This document shows, in pieces, positions 10,215 through 19,554 of a DNA stretch of 64,000 nucleotides (positions are counted from its first letter, which is position 1; every line of letters starts with the position of its first letter). The stretch is from positions 1 to 64,000 of the forward strand of contig NZ_JAJKLK010000003.1 in NCBI RefSeq assembly GCF_020982545.1, written 5' to 3'. A model generated the notes under the pieces. That model saw only the letters and a list, made by a program, of their open reading frames with translations. It made no database searches and was not told where the DNA came from. This stretch comes from Streptomyces sp. MNU76. GTDB lineage: Bacteria > Actinomycetota > Actinomycetes > Streptomycetales > Streptomycetaceae. A program made the translations under genes and the position numbers.

Positions 10215-10898
10215 ATGGTGCAGAAGGCCAAGATCCTCCTGGTCGATGACCGGCCGGAGAATCTGTTGGCGCTGGAGGCCATCCTCTCCGCGCTCGATCA
10301 GACACTGGTGCGGGCATCGTCCGGGGAGGAAGCGCTCAAGGCGCTGCTGACGGACGACTTCGCGGTCATTCTGCTGGACGTCCAGATGCCGGGCATGGAC
10401 GGTTTCGAAACGGCCGCGCACATCAAGCGGCGTGAGCGGACCCGGGACATCCCGATCATTTTCCTCACCGCCATCAACCACGGACCGCACCACACGTTCC
10501 GTGGGTACGCGGCGGGTGCGGTCGACTACATCTCGAAGCCGTTCGACCCCTGGGTGCTGCGCGCCAAGGTCTCCGTCTTCGTCGAGCTGTACATGAAGAA
10601 CTGCCAGCTCCGGGAGCAGGCGGCGCTGCTGCGGCTCCAGTTGGAGGGCGGTGGCAAGGGTGCGGCGGGCGGTTCCAAGGAGCCCTCCGGAGGCATTCTC
10701 GCCGAGCTCTCCGCGCGGCTCGCGGCCGTCGAGGAGCAGGCGGAGGCGCTCTCCAAACAGCTCGACGACGACTCCGCGGACGCCGCGGCGGTGGCCACCG
10801 CGGCCCATCTCGAACGCAAACTCACCGGTCTGCGCAGGGCGCTGGACGCGTTGGAGCCGGGCACGGGCGGGCCTTCGCCCATGCCGTCACAGAACTGA
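10215..10898 (+). CDS. osaB: OsaB-type response regulator with coiled-coil output
   Basis: I start at ATG 10215 (MVQKAKILLVDDRPEN) because the receiver fold begins there and GAGGAGGG lies just upstream; the upstream extension of the frame has no family resemblance. The 227-residue protein has a receiver domain with phospho-acceptor Asp55 (VILLDVQMPGMDGF), the conserved Thr/Lys switch region (FLTAIN, YISKPFDPW) and a C-terminal part without any DNA-binding domain but with predicted coiled coils (about 140-220). This matches S. coelicolor OsaB, partner of OsaA in osmoadaptation, which acts by an unusual, non-DNA-binding output. It is separated from osaA by 297 bp. Confidence 0.9.
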   Translation: MVQKAKILLVDDRPENLLALEAILSALDQTLVRASSGEEALKALLTDDFAVILLDVQMPGMDGFETAAHIKRRERTRDIPIIFLTAINHGPHHTFRGYAAGAVDYISKPFDPWVLRAKVSVFVELYMKNCQLREQAALLRLQLEGGGKGAAGGSKEPSGGILAELSARLAAVEEQAEALSKQLDDDSADAAAVATAAHLERKLTGLRRALDALEPGTGGPSPMPSQN

Positions 10899-11123
10899 GC
10901 GCACATCAGGGCGCGGGCCCGGTCACGCAAGTGGCCCGGGCCCGCGTCTCGTTGCGACTGGGCCGGGACGGGGACAATGACGGTGACGGGCCGATGCCGG
11001 TGCGCCCGCGCGGTTGACGGCCTGTCAGGCCGCGTCAGCTTCAGGCCGACGCACGCGCGACACGAACGGGTGAAGCAGTAGGCACACGTGTCGGCCGTGG
11101 CCTCCACCGGTAACCTCACACCC

Positions 11124-13844
11124 ATGGCCTCACGTCAGTCCGCAGCGAAGAAGCCGCCCGCGAAGAAGGCGGCCGCTCCGACGAAGGCTCCGGCGAAGAA
11201 GGCCCCCGCGAAGAAAGCCGCCGCCAAGAAGGCGACGGCGAAGAAGACGGCCCCTCCGAAGCCGGCGCCCAATCCGACCGGAGGTGTGTACCGACTGGTA
11301 CGCGCCATCTGGCTCGGTGCCGCGCACGCCGTCGGCGCCGTCTTCCGCGGCATAGGGCAGGGCGCGCGGAATCTCGACCCGGCGCACCGCAAGGACGGCG
11401 TCGCGCTGCTGATGCTCGCGCTCGCTCTGATCGTCGCCGCCGGCACCTGGTCGAACCTGCGCGGCCCGGTCGGCGATCTCGTCGAGATGCTGGTCACCGG
11501 CGCCTTCGGCCGGCTCGACCTGCTGGTGCCGATACTGCTCGCGGTCATCGCCGTGCGGTTCATCCGGCACCCCGAGAAGCCCGAGGCCAACGGCCGGATC
11601 GTCATCGGCCTGTCCGCGCTCGTCATCGGCATCCTCGGCCAGGTCCACATCGCCTGCGGTTCGCCCGCCCGCAGCGTCGGCATGCAGGCGATAAGGGACG
11701 CCGGAGGCCTCATCGGCTGGGGCACGGCCACCCCGCTGACGTACACCATGGGCGAGGCCCTCGCCGTGGCGATGCTCGTGCTGCTCACGGTCTTCGGCCT
11801 GCTCGTCGTCACCGCCACGCCGGTCAACGCGATCCCGCAGCGACTGCGGCTGCTCGGCCAGAAGCTGGGCGTCATCGCCGACGACGAGGACGACGACGAG
11901 TACGGCGAGGACGACGCGCGCTACGAGGAGCAGTGGCGCGACAGCCTGCCCGCGCGCTCCCGCCGGCGCGGCTCCGCCCCCGAGCCGTACGACCCCGACG
12001 GCGCCGAGCAGGAGGCCCTCACCCGCCGCCGCCCGAGGCGCTCCGCCGTACGGCAACCCGATCCGGACCGGCCGATGGACGCCGTGGACGTGGCCGCGGC
12101 GGCCGCCGCCGCGCTCGACGGGGCGGTGCTGCACGGCATGCCGCCCTCGCCGGTGGTCGCCGACCTCACCCAGGGCGTCACCGCGGGGGACCGGGAGGAG
12201 ACCACGCCCGTCCCGGCCGCGCGCAGCAAGCCGACCAAGGAGGCCAAAGAAGAGCCCCCGGTCGCCAAGCCGCCGAAGGGCGCCCGCCAGGACATCCTGG
12301 TGCCGGACCTGACCAAGCAGGCCCCGGAGGCCCATCGTGAGCTGCCGCCGCGCGCGGAACAGCTGCAGCTCTCCGGCGACATCACCTACTCCCTGCCCTC
12401 GCTGGACCTGTTGGAGCGGGGCGGCCCCGGGAAATCGCGCACCGCGGCCAACGACGCCATAGCTGCCTCCCTGACGAACGTGTTTGCCGAGTTCAAGGTC
12501 GACGCCGCCGTCACCGGCTTCACCCGCGGGCCGACGGTCACCCGGTACGAGGTCGAGCTGGGGCCGGCGGTCAAGGTCGAGAAAATCACCGCCCTGACCA
12601 AGAACATCGCGTACGCGGTCGCCAGCCCTGATGTCCGGATCATCTCCCCGATCCCGGGGAAGTCCGCCGTCGGCATCGAGATTCCCAACAGTGACCGCGA
12701 GATGGTCAACCTCGGAGACGTGCTCCGCCTCGCCGAGGACGACGACCCGATGATGGTCGCGTTCGGCAAGGATGTGGAGGGCGGCTACGTCATGCACAGC
12801 CTGGCGAAGATGCCGCACATGCTGGTCGCCGGCGCGACCGGCTCCGGTAAGTCGTCCTGCATCAACTGCCTGATCACCTCGGTCATGATGCGTGCGACGC
12901 CCGAGGACGTCCGCATGGTCCTCGTCGACCCCAAGCGCGTCGAGCTGACGGCCTACGAGGGCATCCCGCACCTCATCACGCCGATCATCACCAACCCCAA
13001 GCGGGCCGCCGAGGCGCTCCAGTGGGTCGTGCGCGAGATGGACCTGCGCTACGACGACCTGGCCGCGTTCGGCTACCGGCACATCGACGACTTCAACGAG
13101 GCCATCAGGAACGGCAAGGTGAAGCTGCCCGAGGGCAGTGAGCGAGAGCTCCAGCCGTACCCGTATCTGCTGGTCATCGTGGACGAGCTGGCCGACCTGA
13201 TGATGGTGGCGCCGAGGGACGTCGAGGACGCGATCGTCCGTATCACCCAGCTGGCGCGCGCGGCCGGCATCCATCTGGTGCTCGCGACCCAGCGGCCGTC
13301 CGTGGACGTCGTCACCGGTCTCATCAAGGCGAACGTGCCCTCCCGGCTCGCCTTCGCCACTTCCTCGCTCGCCGACTCCCGCGTCATCCTCGACCAGCCG
13401 GGCGCCGAGAAGCTGATCGGCAAGGGCGACGGGCTGTTCCTGCCGATGGGGGCGAACAAACCGACCCGTATGCAGGGCGCGTTCGTGACCGAGGACGAGG
13501 TCGCGGCCGTCGTCCAGCACTGCAAGGACCAGATGGCGCCCGTCTTCCGGGACGACGTCACCGTGGGCACCAAGCAGAAGAAGGAGATCGACGAGGAGAT
13601 CGGCGACGACCTCGACCTGCTGTGCCAGGCGGCCGAACTGGTCGTCTCCACGCAGTTCGGCTCGACCTCCATGCTCCAGCGCAAGCTGCGCGTCGGCTTC
13701 GCCAAGGCCGGGCGGCTGATGGACCTGATGGAGTCCCGGGGCGTCGTCGGACCGAGCGAAGGCTCCAAGGCACGTGACGTTCTTGTGAAACCCGACGAGC
13801 TGGACGGCGTGCTCGCCGTGATCCGGGGGGAGACTGAGGCGTAA
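11124..13844 (+). CDS. ftsK: DNA translocase FtsK
   Basis: FtsK pumps chromosomal DNA through the division or sporulation septum. The 906-residue protein has a Lys/Ala/Pro-rich N-terminus resembling a histone tail, four or so membrane helices (about 80-215), an acidic/charged linker, the RecA-like motor with Walker A GATGSGKSS (about 569) and Walker B LLVIVDELADLMM (about 682-694), and the winged-helix gamma domain at the end (VSTQFGSTSMLQRKLRVGF) that recognises orienting sequences. I prefer ATG 11124 because TAACCT lies 7 nt before it, the layout of a leaderless mRNA. A GTG at 11088 in the same frame is the alternative. Order ftsK, pgsA, cinA, clgR is conserved in actinobacteria. Confidence 0.93.
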   Translation: MASRQSAAKKPPAKKAAAPTKAPAKKAPAKKAAAKKATAKKTAPPKPAPNPTGGVYRLVRAIWLGAAHAVGAVFRGIGQGARNLDPAHRKDGVALLMLALALIVAAGTWSNLRGPVGDLVEMLVTGAFGRLDLLVPILLAVIAVRFIRHPEKPEANGRIVIGLSALVIGILGQVHIACGSPARSVGMQAIRDAGGLIGWGTATPLTYTMGEALAVAMLVLLTVFGLLVVTATPVNAIPQRLRLLGQKLGVIADDEDDDEYGEDDARYEEQWRDSLPARSRRRGSAPEPYDPDGAEQEALTRRRPRRSAVRQPDPDRPMDAVDVAAAAAAALDGAVLHGMPPSPVVADLTQGVTAGDREETTPVPAARSKPTKEAKEEPPVAKPPKGARQDILVPDLTKQAPEAHRELPPRAEQLQLSGDITYSLPSLDLLERGGPGKSRTAANDAIAASLTNVFAEFKVDAAVTGFTRGPTVTRYEVELGPAVKVEKITALTKNIAYAVASPDVRIISPIPGKSAVGIEIPNSDREMVNLGDVLRLAEDDDPMMVAFGKDVEGGYVMHSLAKMPHMLVAGATGSGKSSCINCLITSVMMRATPEDVRMVLVDPKRVELTAYEGIPHLITPIITNPKRAAEALQWVVREMDLRYDDLAAFGYRHIDDFNEAIRNGKVKLPEGSERELQPYPYLLVIVDELADLMMVAPRDVEDAIVRITQLARAAGIHLVLATQRPSVDVVTGLIKANVPSRLAFATSSLADSRVILDQPGAEKLIGKGDGLFLPMGANKPTRMQGAFVTEDEVAAVVQHCKDQMAPVFRDDVTVGTKQKKEIDEEIGDDLDLLCQAAELVVSTQFGSTSMLQRKLRVGFAKAGRLMDLMESRGVVGPSEGSKARDVLVKPDELDGVLAVIRGETEA

Positions 13845-14168
13845 GGGCCGCAGCGGTATCGCGGAGGGGCGCGACAGGGGCGCACGGCAGGAGAAGACCG
13901 GTTGTCCGGCGGGCGGAACACGGATGGGATTACGGCATCCGGGTATTCGAACGTGACTCACCCGTAAGGAAATGGTGAGCAACCGTTTCCCTTCGTCGTA
14001 CGTCAAGTTGGACGAGGGGACAGCCCCGTGCCCGCACCCTCACCACCAGCAGGATGTCCGGCCATTCTGATGGCGTACAAAGTCCCACCGCCCGGTTGCC
14101 CCACCCTTTCGCACCCCCCCTAGACTGAACCTCCAGCACAGGTGGCTACACGCTCGAAAGGCGCCCCC
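13845..14168 (+). promoter_or_regulatory. Intergenic region with candidate promoter for the RodZ-like gene
   Basis: This 324-bp gap holds no gene. A clear -10-like TAGACT lies at 14121-14126, with a weak -35 candidate TTGCCC about 19 bp upstream, placing a start near 14133. No terminator-like stem for ftsK was found. Confidence 0.4.
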
Positions 14169-15035
14169 GTGTCCATCGGCAACTCCCCTGACGGCAACTT
14201 CCCCGAAGACGAGCGCCCGTTCGAAGACGACCGTGACGAACGCTCGGCGGAACGCCCCTCGATCGGCCGTGCCCTCCAGCAGGCACGCATCGCGGCCGGG
14301 CTGACCGTCGACGACGTCAGCAACGCCACCCGGGTCCGCATCGCCATCGTGCACGCGATCGAGCAGGACGACTTCGCCCCCTGCGGTGGCGACGTCTACG
14401 CGCGCGGTCACATCCGCACCCTCGCGCGCGCGGTGCGCATCGACCCCGAGCCACTCCTCGAACAGTTCGCGGAGGCGCACGGCGGGCGGCCCGCGCCGAC
14501 CCCGGCGGCCCCGCTGTTCGAGGCGGAGCGAATCCGTCCCGAACGGCGCGGCCCCAACTGGACGGCCGCCATGGTCGCCGCGATCGTCGCGGTGATCGGC
14601 TTCGTCGGCTTCACCGCGTTCAACGGCGGAGACGACGACGGCTCCACCACCCAGGTCGCCGAGGGCTCCACCCCGACCACCGTAAAGTCCCCCTCGCCGA
14701 CGCCCAAGGCCGACAAGTCCGACGCCGACCCGAAGCCCGACCCGACCGACAGCGCCATCGCGGCCGCGCCCCGTGACAAGGTGACCGTGCAGGTCAGCGC
14801 CTCCGACGGGCGCAGCTGGATCTCCGCCAAGGACCACAACGGGCGGTTCCTGTGGGACGGCCTGCTCAAGCAGGGGCAGTCCAAGACCTTCCAGGACAGC
14901 TCCCGGATCGACCTCGTCCTCGGTGACGCCGGTGCCGTCCAGCTCTACGTCAACGGCAAGAAGATCAAGGACGACTTCCAGCCCGGCCAGGTCGAACGTC
15001 TGACGTACACGAAGGGCGACCCGGAGGTCGGCTGA
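14169..15035 (+). CDS. RodZ-like helix-turn-helix membrane protein
   Basis: The 288-residue protein has a cytoplasmic Xre/HTH_25 domain (about residues 36-105; [20 protein letters not shown]), a single membrane segment (about 130-152), a Thr/Pro/Asp-rich linker and an extracytoplasmic DUF4115 beta domain (about 198-285; [16 protein letters not shown]). This is the RodZ architecture. In rod-shaped bacteria RodZ anchors MreB; in Streptomyces the role is less clear. GTG 14169 is chosen because GAAAGG sits 8 nt upstream. An in-frame GTG at 14142 has no ribosome binding site but lies only about 9 nt beyond the predicted transcription start. A strong hairpin follows the gene. Confidence 0.8.
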   Translation: MSIGNSPDGNFPEDERPFEDDRDERSAERPSIGRALQQARIAAGLTVDDVSNATRVRIAIVHAIEQDDFAPCGGDVYARGHIRTLARAVRIDPEPLLEQFAEAHGGRPAPTPAAPLFEAERIRPERRGPNWTAAMVAAIVAVIGFVGFTAFNGGDDDGSTTQVAEGSTPTTVKSPSPTPKADKSDADPKPDPTDSAIAAAPRDKVTVQVSASDGRSWISAKDHNGRFLWDGLLKQGQSKTFQDSSRIDLVLGDAGAVQLYVNGKKIKDDFQPGQVERLTYTKGDPEVG

Positions 15036-15089
15036 GCCCGCCGGGCCTCCGGAGCGGACGTACGGACGGCCCACAGGGAAACGCGGGTA

Positions 15090-15117
15090 CGGGGTTGGCC
15101 AAGATCGGCCAACCCCG
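15090..15117 (+). terminator. Hairpin terminator after the RodZ-like gene
   Basis: CGGGGTTGGCC and GGCCAACCCCG form a perfect 11-bp stem with loop AAGATC. No U-tract follows, which is common for Streptomyces terminators. It separates the RodZ-like gene from rimO. Confidence 0.65.
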
Positions 15118-15144
15118 TCGACGTGGGCTGTCACTGGGACGAAG

Positions 15145-15150
15145 TAGTCT
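15145..15150 (+). promoter_or_regulatory. -10 element of rimO, probably leaderless
   Basis: TAGTCT ends 7 nt before the rimO ATG at 15158, and no Shine-Dalgarno sequence is present. This spacing places the transcription start at or next to the A of the start codon. Confidence 0.5.
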
Positions 15151-15157
15151 TGAGCCC

Positions 15158-16639
15158 ATGCCTGAACGCCGTACCGTCGCACTCGTCACTCTTGGCTGCG
15201 CCCGTAACGAGGTGGACTCGGAGGAGCTCGCAGGCCGCTTGGAGGCGGACGGCTGGGAGCTCGTCGAGGACGCCGAGGAAGCGGACGTCGCGGTCGTCAA
15301 CACCTGTGGCTTCGTCGAGGCCGCCAAGAAGGACTCCGTCGACGCCCTCCTGGAGGCCAACGACCTCAAGGGGCACGGCAGAACCCAGGCCGTCGTGGCG
15401 GTCGGCTGCATGGCGGAGCGGTACGGCAAGGAACTGGCCGAGGCGCTGCCCGAGGCCGACGGAGTGCTCGGCTTCGACGACTACGCCGACATCTCCGACC
15501 GTCTCCAGACCATTCTGAACGGCGGCATCCACGCCTCGCACACCCCGCGCGACCGGCGCAAGCTGCTGCCGATCAGCCCGGCCCAGCGGCAGGAGTCCGC
15601 AGCCGAGGTCGCGCTTCCGGGGCACGCCCCCGTCGATCTTCCGGAAGGCCTCGCTCCGGCCTCGGGGCCCCGGTCCCCGCTGCGCCGCCGTCTGGACGGC
15701 TCGCCCGTCGCCTCCGTGAAGCTCGCCTCCGGCTGCGACCGCCGCTGCTCCTTCTGCGCCATCCCCTCCTTCCGCGGCTCCTTCATCTCGCGCCGCCCCT
15801 CGGACGTGCTGAACGAGACGCGCTGGCTCGCCGAGCAGGGCGTCAAGGAGGTCATGCTGGTCTCCGAGAACAACACCTCGTACGGCAAGGATCTCGGCGA
15901 CATCCGGCTGCTGGAGTCCCTGCTGCCCGAGCTCGCCGAGGTCGACGGCATCGAGCGGGTGCGCGTCAGCTACCTCCAGCCCGCCGAGATGCGGCCCGGC
16001 CTCATCGACGTGCTCACCTCCACGCCCAAGGTCGTGCCCTACTTCGACCTCTCCTTCCAGCACTCCGCCCCCGCGGTGCTGCGCTCGATGCGCCGCTTCG
16101 GCGACACCGACCGGTTCCTGGAGCTGCTGGACACCATCCGCGGCAAGGCCCCCGAGGCCGGCGTCCGGTCCAACTTCATCGTGGGCTTCCCCGGTGAGAC
16201 CGAGGCGGACCTCGCGGAGCTGGAGCGGTTCCTGAACGGCGCGAGACTGGACGCCATCGGTGTCTTCGGGTACTCCGACGAGGAGGGCACCGAAGCGGCG
16301 ACGTACGACAACAAGCTGGCCGAGGACCTCGTCGCCGAGCGTCTCGCGCGGGTCTCGCGACTGGCCGAGGAACTGGTCTCGCAGCGCGCCGAGGAGCGTG
16401 TCGGACAGACCGTGCGTGTCCTGGTCGAGTCGGTCGACGGCGACGAGGGCGCCTGCGGCCGCGGCGCGCACCAGGCGCCCGAGACGGACGGTCAAGTGCT
16501 GTTCACTAACGGCGAGGACCTGAGCGTCGGCCTTATGGTCGAGGCGAAGGTGGTCGGCACGGAAGGCGTCGACCTGGTGGCCGAGGTGCTTCCGGGCTCG
16601 CTCGCCTCCCCCGCGTGTACTGAGGAGGCGGCCAGATGA
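15158..16639 (+). CDS. rimO: Ribosomal protein S12 methylthiotransferase RimO
   Basis: RimO is a radical-SAM enzyme that adds a methylthio group to an aspartate of ribosomal protein S12. The 493-residue protein shows the UPF0004 N-terminal cluster-binding cysteines ([33 protein letters not shown]), the radical-SAM motif CDRRCSFC (about residue 193), the SAM-binding GE motif region ([13 protein letters not shown]) and a C-terminal TRAM domain. The sequence SF(R)GSFISR distinguishes RimO from MiaB, which is present separately at 47.4 kb. The gene overlaps pgsA by 4 bp (ATGA), so the two are translationally coupled. Confidence 0.93.
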   Translation: MPERRTVALVTLGCARNEVDSEELAGRLEADGWELVEDAEEADVAVVNTCGFVEAAKKDSVDALLEANDLKGHGRTQAVVAVGCMAERYGKELAEALPEADGVLGFDDYADISDRLQTILNGGIHASHTPRDRRKLLPISPAQRQESAAEVALPGHAPVDLPEGLAPASGPRSPLRRRLDGSPVASVKLASGCDRRCSFCAIPSFRGSFISRRPSDVLNETRWLAEQGVKEVMLVSENNTSYGKDLGDIRLLESLLPELAEVDGIERVRVSYLQPAEMRPGLIDVLTSTPKVVPYFDLSFQHSAPAVLRSMRRFGDTDRFLELLDTIRGKAPEAGVRSNFIVGFPGETEADLAELERFLNGARLDAIGVFGYSDEEGTEAATYDNKLAEDLVAERLARVSRLAEELVSQRAEERVGQTVRVLVESVDGDEGACGRGAHQAPETDGQVLFTNGEDLSVGLMVEAKVVGTEGVDLVAEVLPGSLASPACTEEAAR

Positions 16640-17382
16640 CGGGAGTCCCGGCATCCGCGGCGGGCGGCACCTCCGGCGCCAAGAGCGCGGCGAGCGCCTC
16701 AGGCGTTCCCGGCGCCCCGAGCGCCGCCGTCCCCAGCGCTGCCGGGGAGGCGCGACCCGTCCGTGGCGGGAAGCTGGGAGCTGCCGCCGTCAACCAGGCC
16801 AGCCTCTGGAACATCGCGAACATCCTGACCATGGTCCGCCTGGTTCTCGTGCCGGGCTTCGTCGTCCTGATGCTCATGGACGGCGGATACGACCCGGTCT
16901 GGCGGGCCTGGGCGTGGGCAGCCTTCGCCGTCGCCATGATCACCGACGTCTTCGACGGCCACCTGGCCCGGACGTACGACCTCGTCACCGACTTCGGGAA
17001 GATCGCCGACCCCATCGCCGACAAGGCGATCATGGGCGCCGCCCTGATCTGTCTGTCCTATCTCGGTGATCTGCCGTGGTGGGTGACCGGCGTCATCCTC
17101 GGCCGGGAGCTGGGCATCACCCTCCTGCGGTTCGTCGTCATCCGGTACGGCGTCATTCCCGCGAGCCGGGGCGGCAAGCTGAAGACCCTGACCCAGGGCA
17201 TCGCCGTCGGGATGTACGTGCTGGTGCTGGAGGGGCCCCTGGCGACCCTGAGGTGGTGGGTGATGGCCGCGGCGGTCGTCCTGACCGTGGTCACCGGGCT
17301 CGACTATGTGAGACAGGCCATTGTGCTGCGTCGGCGCGGAACAGCCGAGCGCGAAGCCGCGGCGGAGGGAGCGGAACGTTGA
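16636..17382 (+). CDS. pgsA: CDP-diacylglycerol-glycerol-3-phosphate 3-phosphatidyltransferase
   Basis: PgsA makes phosphatidylglycerophosphate, the precursor of phosphatidylglycerol and cardiolipin, in the membrane. The 248-residue protein carries the CDP-alcohol phosphotransferase signature DG..AR...(8)..G...D...D, seen as [19 protein letters not shown] (about residues 112-135). Four to five hydrophobic segments surround it. The first 50 residues are an Ala/Gly/Ser-rich extension before the catalytic fold begins at [11 protein letters not shown]. It overlaps rimO (ATGA) and cinA (TTGA), forming an operon. Confidence 0.9.
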   Translation: MTGVPASAAGGTSGAKSAASASGVPGAPSAAVPSAAGEARPVRGGKLGAAAVNQASLWNIANILTMVRLVLVPGFVVLMLMDGGYDPVWRAWAWAAFAVAMITDVFDGHLARTYDLVTDFGKIADPIADKAIMGAALICLSYLGDLPWWVTGVILGRELGITLLRFVVIRYGVIPASRGGKLKTLTQGIAVGMYVLVLEGPLATLRWWVMAAAVVLTVVTGLDYVRQAIVLRRRGTAEREAAAEGAER

Positions 17383-17924
17383 CTTCCACGGCCGCCGAAG
17401 TGCTGCGACTACTGACCGTGAGGGGAGAGACTCTCGCCGTCGCGGAGTCGCTGACCGGTGGTCTGGTCGCGGCCGCCCTCACCGCGGCCCCCGGCTCCTC
17501 CCAGGCCTTCCGGGGCTCGGTCACCGCGTACGCCACCGAGCTGAAGCACCGGTTGCTGGATGTCGACGCCACCCTCCTGGATCAGCGGGGAGCGGTGGAT
17601 CCGCAGGTCGCGGTAGAGATGGCGCGGGGCGTCCGCACGGCGCTCGGTGCCGACTGGGGGATTTCGACCACCGGCGTAGCGGGCCCGGAACCCCAGGGCG
17701 GCCAGCCCGTCGGCACGGTCTATGTGGCCGTCGCCGGACCGTCCACAGCCGAATCCGGCGTATCAGGTGGCGGGAAAGTGTCGTCGTTGCGGTTGAACGG
17801 CGGCCGGACGGAAATCCGTATGGAGAGTGTACGGAGCGTACTCGCACTGCTCCTTCAGGAGCTTGCGGGCGAACAGACCGGGAATGAGCGGGCACAGGAT
17901 ACGGAACAGAACGGGGGGACTTGA
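17379..17924 (+). CDS. cinA: CinA C-terminal domain protein (nicotinamide-nucleotide amidohydrolase)
   Basis: The start is TTG at 17379, overlapping the pgsA stop as TTGA and preceded by GGAGGGAGC. The 181-residue protein consists only of the CinA C-terminal (PncC) domain: AVAESLTGGLVAAALT, GSVTAYATELKHRLL, GISTTGVAGPEPQGGQPVGT. Members deamidate NMN to nicotinic acid mononucleotide. The last 50 residues are less conserved and charged. Position between pgsA and clgR is conserved in actinobacteria (for example M. tuberculosis and C. glutamicum). Confidence 0.88.
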   Translation: MTSTAAEVLRLLTVRGETLAVAESLTGGLVAAALTAAPGSSQAFRGSVTAYATELKHRLLDVDATLLDQRGAVDPQVAVEMARGVRTALGADWGISTTGVAGPEPQGGQPVGTVYVAVAGPSTAESGVSGGGKVSSLRLNGGRTEIRMESVRSVLALLLQELAGEQTGNERAQDTEQNGGT

Positions 17925-18033
17925 TGTTTGCAGCCCTGAGTGAACACAACAGCGCTCCCCGCACGGCCGCAGCGCAAGGCGGTACGGTGGGGCGTGAAGG
18001 ATGCGGCTACGCGGTCCGAGGAGGGAGCCACCG

Positions 18034-18411
18034 ATGATTCTGCTCCGTCGCCTGCTGGGTGACGTGCTGCGTCGGCAGCGCCAGCGCCAGGGCCGTACTC
18101 TGCGCGAAGTCTCCTCGTCCGCCCGAGTCTCACTCGGCTATCTCTCCGAGGTGGAGCGGGGGCAGAAGGAGGCTTCCTCCGAGCTGCTCTCCGCCATTTG
18201 CGACGCGCTGGACGTACGGATGTCCGAGCTCATGCGGGAAGTGAGCGACGAGCTCGCCCTTGCCGAGCTGGCCCAGTCCGCAGCGGTCACCGAGCCGGTG
18301 CCAGCACCAGTGCGCCGACCCATGCTCAACTCCGTCTCGGTGGCCGGTGTGCCGCCGGAGCGGGTCACGATCAAGGCGCCCGCCGAAGCGGTGGACGTCG
18401 TCGCGGCGTGA
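18034..18411 (+). CDS. clgR: ClgR-type transcriptional activator of clp/lon genes
   Basis: ATG 18034 follows GGAGGGAGCC. The 125-residue protein has an Xre-type helix-turn-helix (about residues 20-75; [37 protein letters not shown]). Sequence, length and position after ftsK-pgsA-cinA identify it as ClgR, which activates clpP1P2, clpC1 and lon in Streptomyces and heat-shock or envelope-stress genes in other actinobacteria. The C-terminus is VDVVAA. In S. lividans the final Ala-Ala makes ClgR a substrate of ClpP, so this end is a likely degron giving feedback control. A strong terminator follows. Confidence 0.87.
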   Translation: MILLRRLLGDVLRRQRQRQGRTLREVSSSARVSLGYLSEVERGQKEASSELLSAICDALDVRMSELMREVSDELALAELAQSAAVTEPVPAPVRRPMLNSVSVAGVPPERVTIKAPAEAVDVVAA

Positions 18412-18474
18412 CCTGCCGCGACCTGGGTGCATGAGCACCGGCACGCGCCGGTGAAGCGGTAGAAGCGAAGCGGG

Positions 18475-18526
18475 AGCCCCGGTCGGGGACCTCCAGGGAG
18501 ACCTGGGGGTGCCGGCCGGGGCTTTT
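18475..18526 (+). terminator. Rho-independent-like terminator after clgR
   Basis: AGCCCCGGTCGG (18475-18486) pairs with CCGGCCGGGGCT (18512-18523) with one G-U type mismatch, and TTTT follows at once. A second inner pairing (CCTCCAGG/CCTGGGGG) can extend it. It ends the rimO-pgsA-cinA-clgR unit. Confidence 0.75.
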
Positions 18527-18611
18527 GTGTTGCCTGGGGCTCCCGTTTGCCGGGGTGGGGGTGTGCGGTCATGGTGGTCGTACGGTCGTCTCAAGAATCC
18601 GGAGCGTGCTG

Positions 18612-19082
18612 ATGAACGTGGTGAAGAGCCCGCTGTCCGAGGCCGATCTCAAGACCGTCTCCGAGGCGCTGCAAGGTGCCCTGGTCGATCTTGTCGATCT
18701 CTCCCTGGTGGCCAAACAGATCCACTGGAACGTCGTCGGGCCGCGTTTCCGCTCCGTCCATCTCCAGCTCGACGAGGTCGTGGACACCGCGCGGCTGCAC
18801 TCCGACACCGTCGCCGAACGTGCCTCCACCCTCGGTGTCCCGCCGGACGGGCGGGCGGGAACGGTCGCCGGGAGCAGCGGCATCGGCAGGGTGCCGGACG
18901 GCTGGGTCAAGGACGCGGACGCGGTGGGGATCCTGGTGGACGCGCTCGGCGCGGTGATCACTCGGATGCGGACGCGGGTGGAGAGCACCGCGGAGCCGGA
19001 TCCGGTGAGCCAGGACATCTTCATCCAGATCACTGCGGATCTCGAGAAGCACCACTGGATGTTCCAGGCGGAGAACGGGTAG
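18612..19082 (+). CDS. dps: Dps-family ferritin-like DNA protection protein
   Basis: The 156-residue protein begins MNVVKSPLSEADLKTVSEAL at ATG 18612 with GGAG 7 nt upstream. It is a four-helix Dps protein with ferroxidase ligands in KQIHWNVVGPRF, VHLQLDEVVDTARLHSD and the helix pair that follows. Dps dodecamers oxidise and store iron and compact the nucleoid during stress or sporulation. S. coelicolor has three Dps proteins; synteny suggests this corresponds to SCO5756 (I believe DpsB), which I state from memory. It has little N-terminal tail and none at the C-terminus, unlike DpsA. Confidence 0.88.
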   Translation: MNVVKSPLSEADLKTVSEALQGALVDLVDLSLVAKQIHWNVVGPRFRSVHLQLDEVVDTARLHSDTVAERASTLGVPPDGRAGTVAGSSGIGRVPDGWVKDADAVGILVDALGAVITRMRTRVESTAEPDPVSQDIFIQITADLEKHHWMFQAENG

Positions 19083-19269
19083 CGCGGCGCGGGTGGCCGG
19101 TGAGGGCGTGAGGACGGCGGTGAGTGGCTGCGGGGCGCACCGGGCGCACCGGGGGCGCGGTCCCCATGAGGGGGCCGTGCGTCCCTGTGCCGGTGGTGCG
19201 CCCTCTCCGGCCGTGACGAGGGCCGTCTAGCGTCGTTCTGGGGGCCCGAAGGCCTTGGAGGTGGCGGCC

Positions 19270-19554
19270 ATGCGAATAGCTCGCTGGGGGGCGGCTCTGG
19301 GGCTCGGTGCGCTGTGGTGGTGGGGTGTGCTGCGACTCGCGCTGGTGTCCGGACGCCGGCGAGGGCGGTCGCGGCCGGGGGTGGGGGCTGAGTCTCCTGC
19401 CTGTCCACTGCGTGCCGAAGGGGCGGGCTCGCGAACGGTCGGGGGCGCGTCAGGGGGCGCGAGGGGTGGTCCTGTTCTGGAGGGCGCGGTGGGGGCCGTG
19501 GTCACCAGGGCATGGCCACCCCGCCGTTCGGGCGGAGGATCTGACCCGTCGTGA
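19270..19554 (+). CDS. Small hypothetical protein with one membrane segment
   Basis: An ATG at 19270 with GGAGG 8 nt upstream opens a 94-codon frame. The N-terminus MRIARWGAALGLGALWWWGV looks like a single membrane anchor; the rest is Arg/Gly/Pro-rich and of low complexity. Its 3' end overlaps the end of the convergent SDR gene by about 50 bp. The anchor and ribosome binding site argue for a gene, while the tail's composition argues against it. No function can be proposed. The surrounding 19083-19501 interval contains nothing else I can support. Confidence 0.3.
   Translation: MRIARWGAALGLGALWWWGVLRLALVSGRRRGRSRPGVGAESPACPLRAEGAGSRTVGGASGGARGGPVLEGAVGAVVTRAWPPRRSGGGSDPS

Noticed and set aside
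4218..10808. A 2196-codon open frame on the minus strand opposite osaA and osaB
   Set aside because: It is the stop-free antisense of a GC-rich gene; composition (Arg/Gly/His/Leu runs) mirrors the HAMP repeats and no family motif is present.
11130..14006. A 958-codon minus-strand frame opposite ftsK
   Set aside because: No recognisable domain, and FtsK motor motifs on the plus strand are complete.
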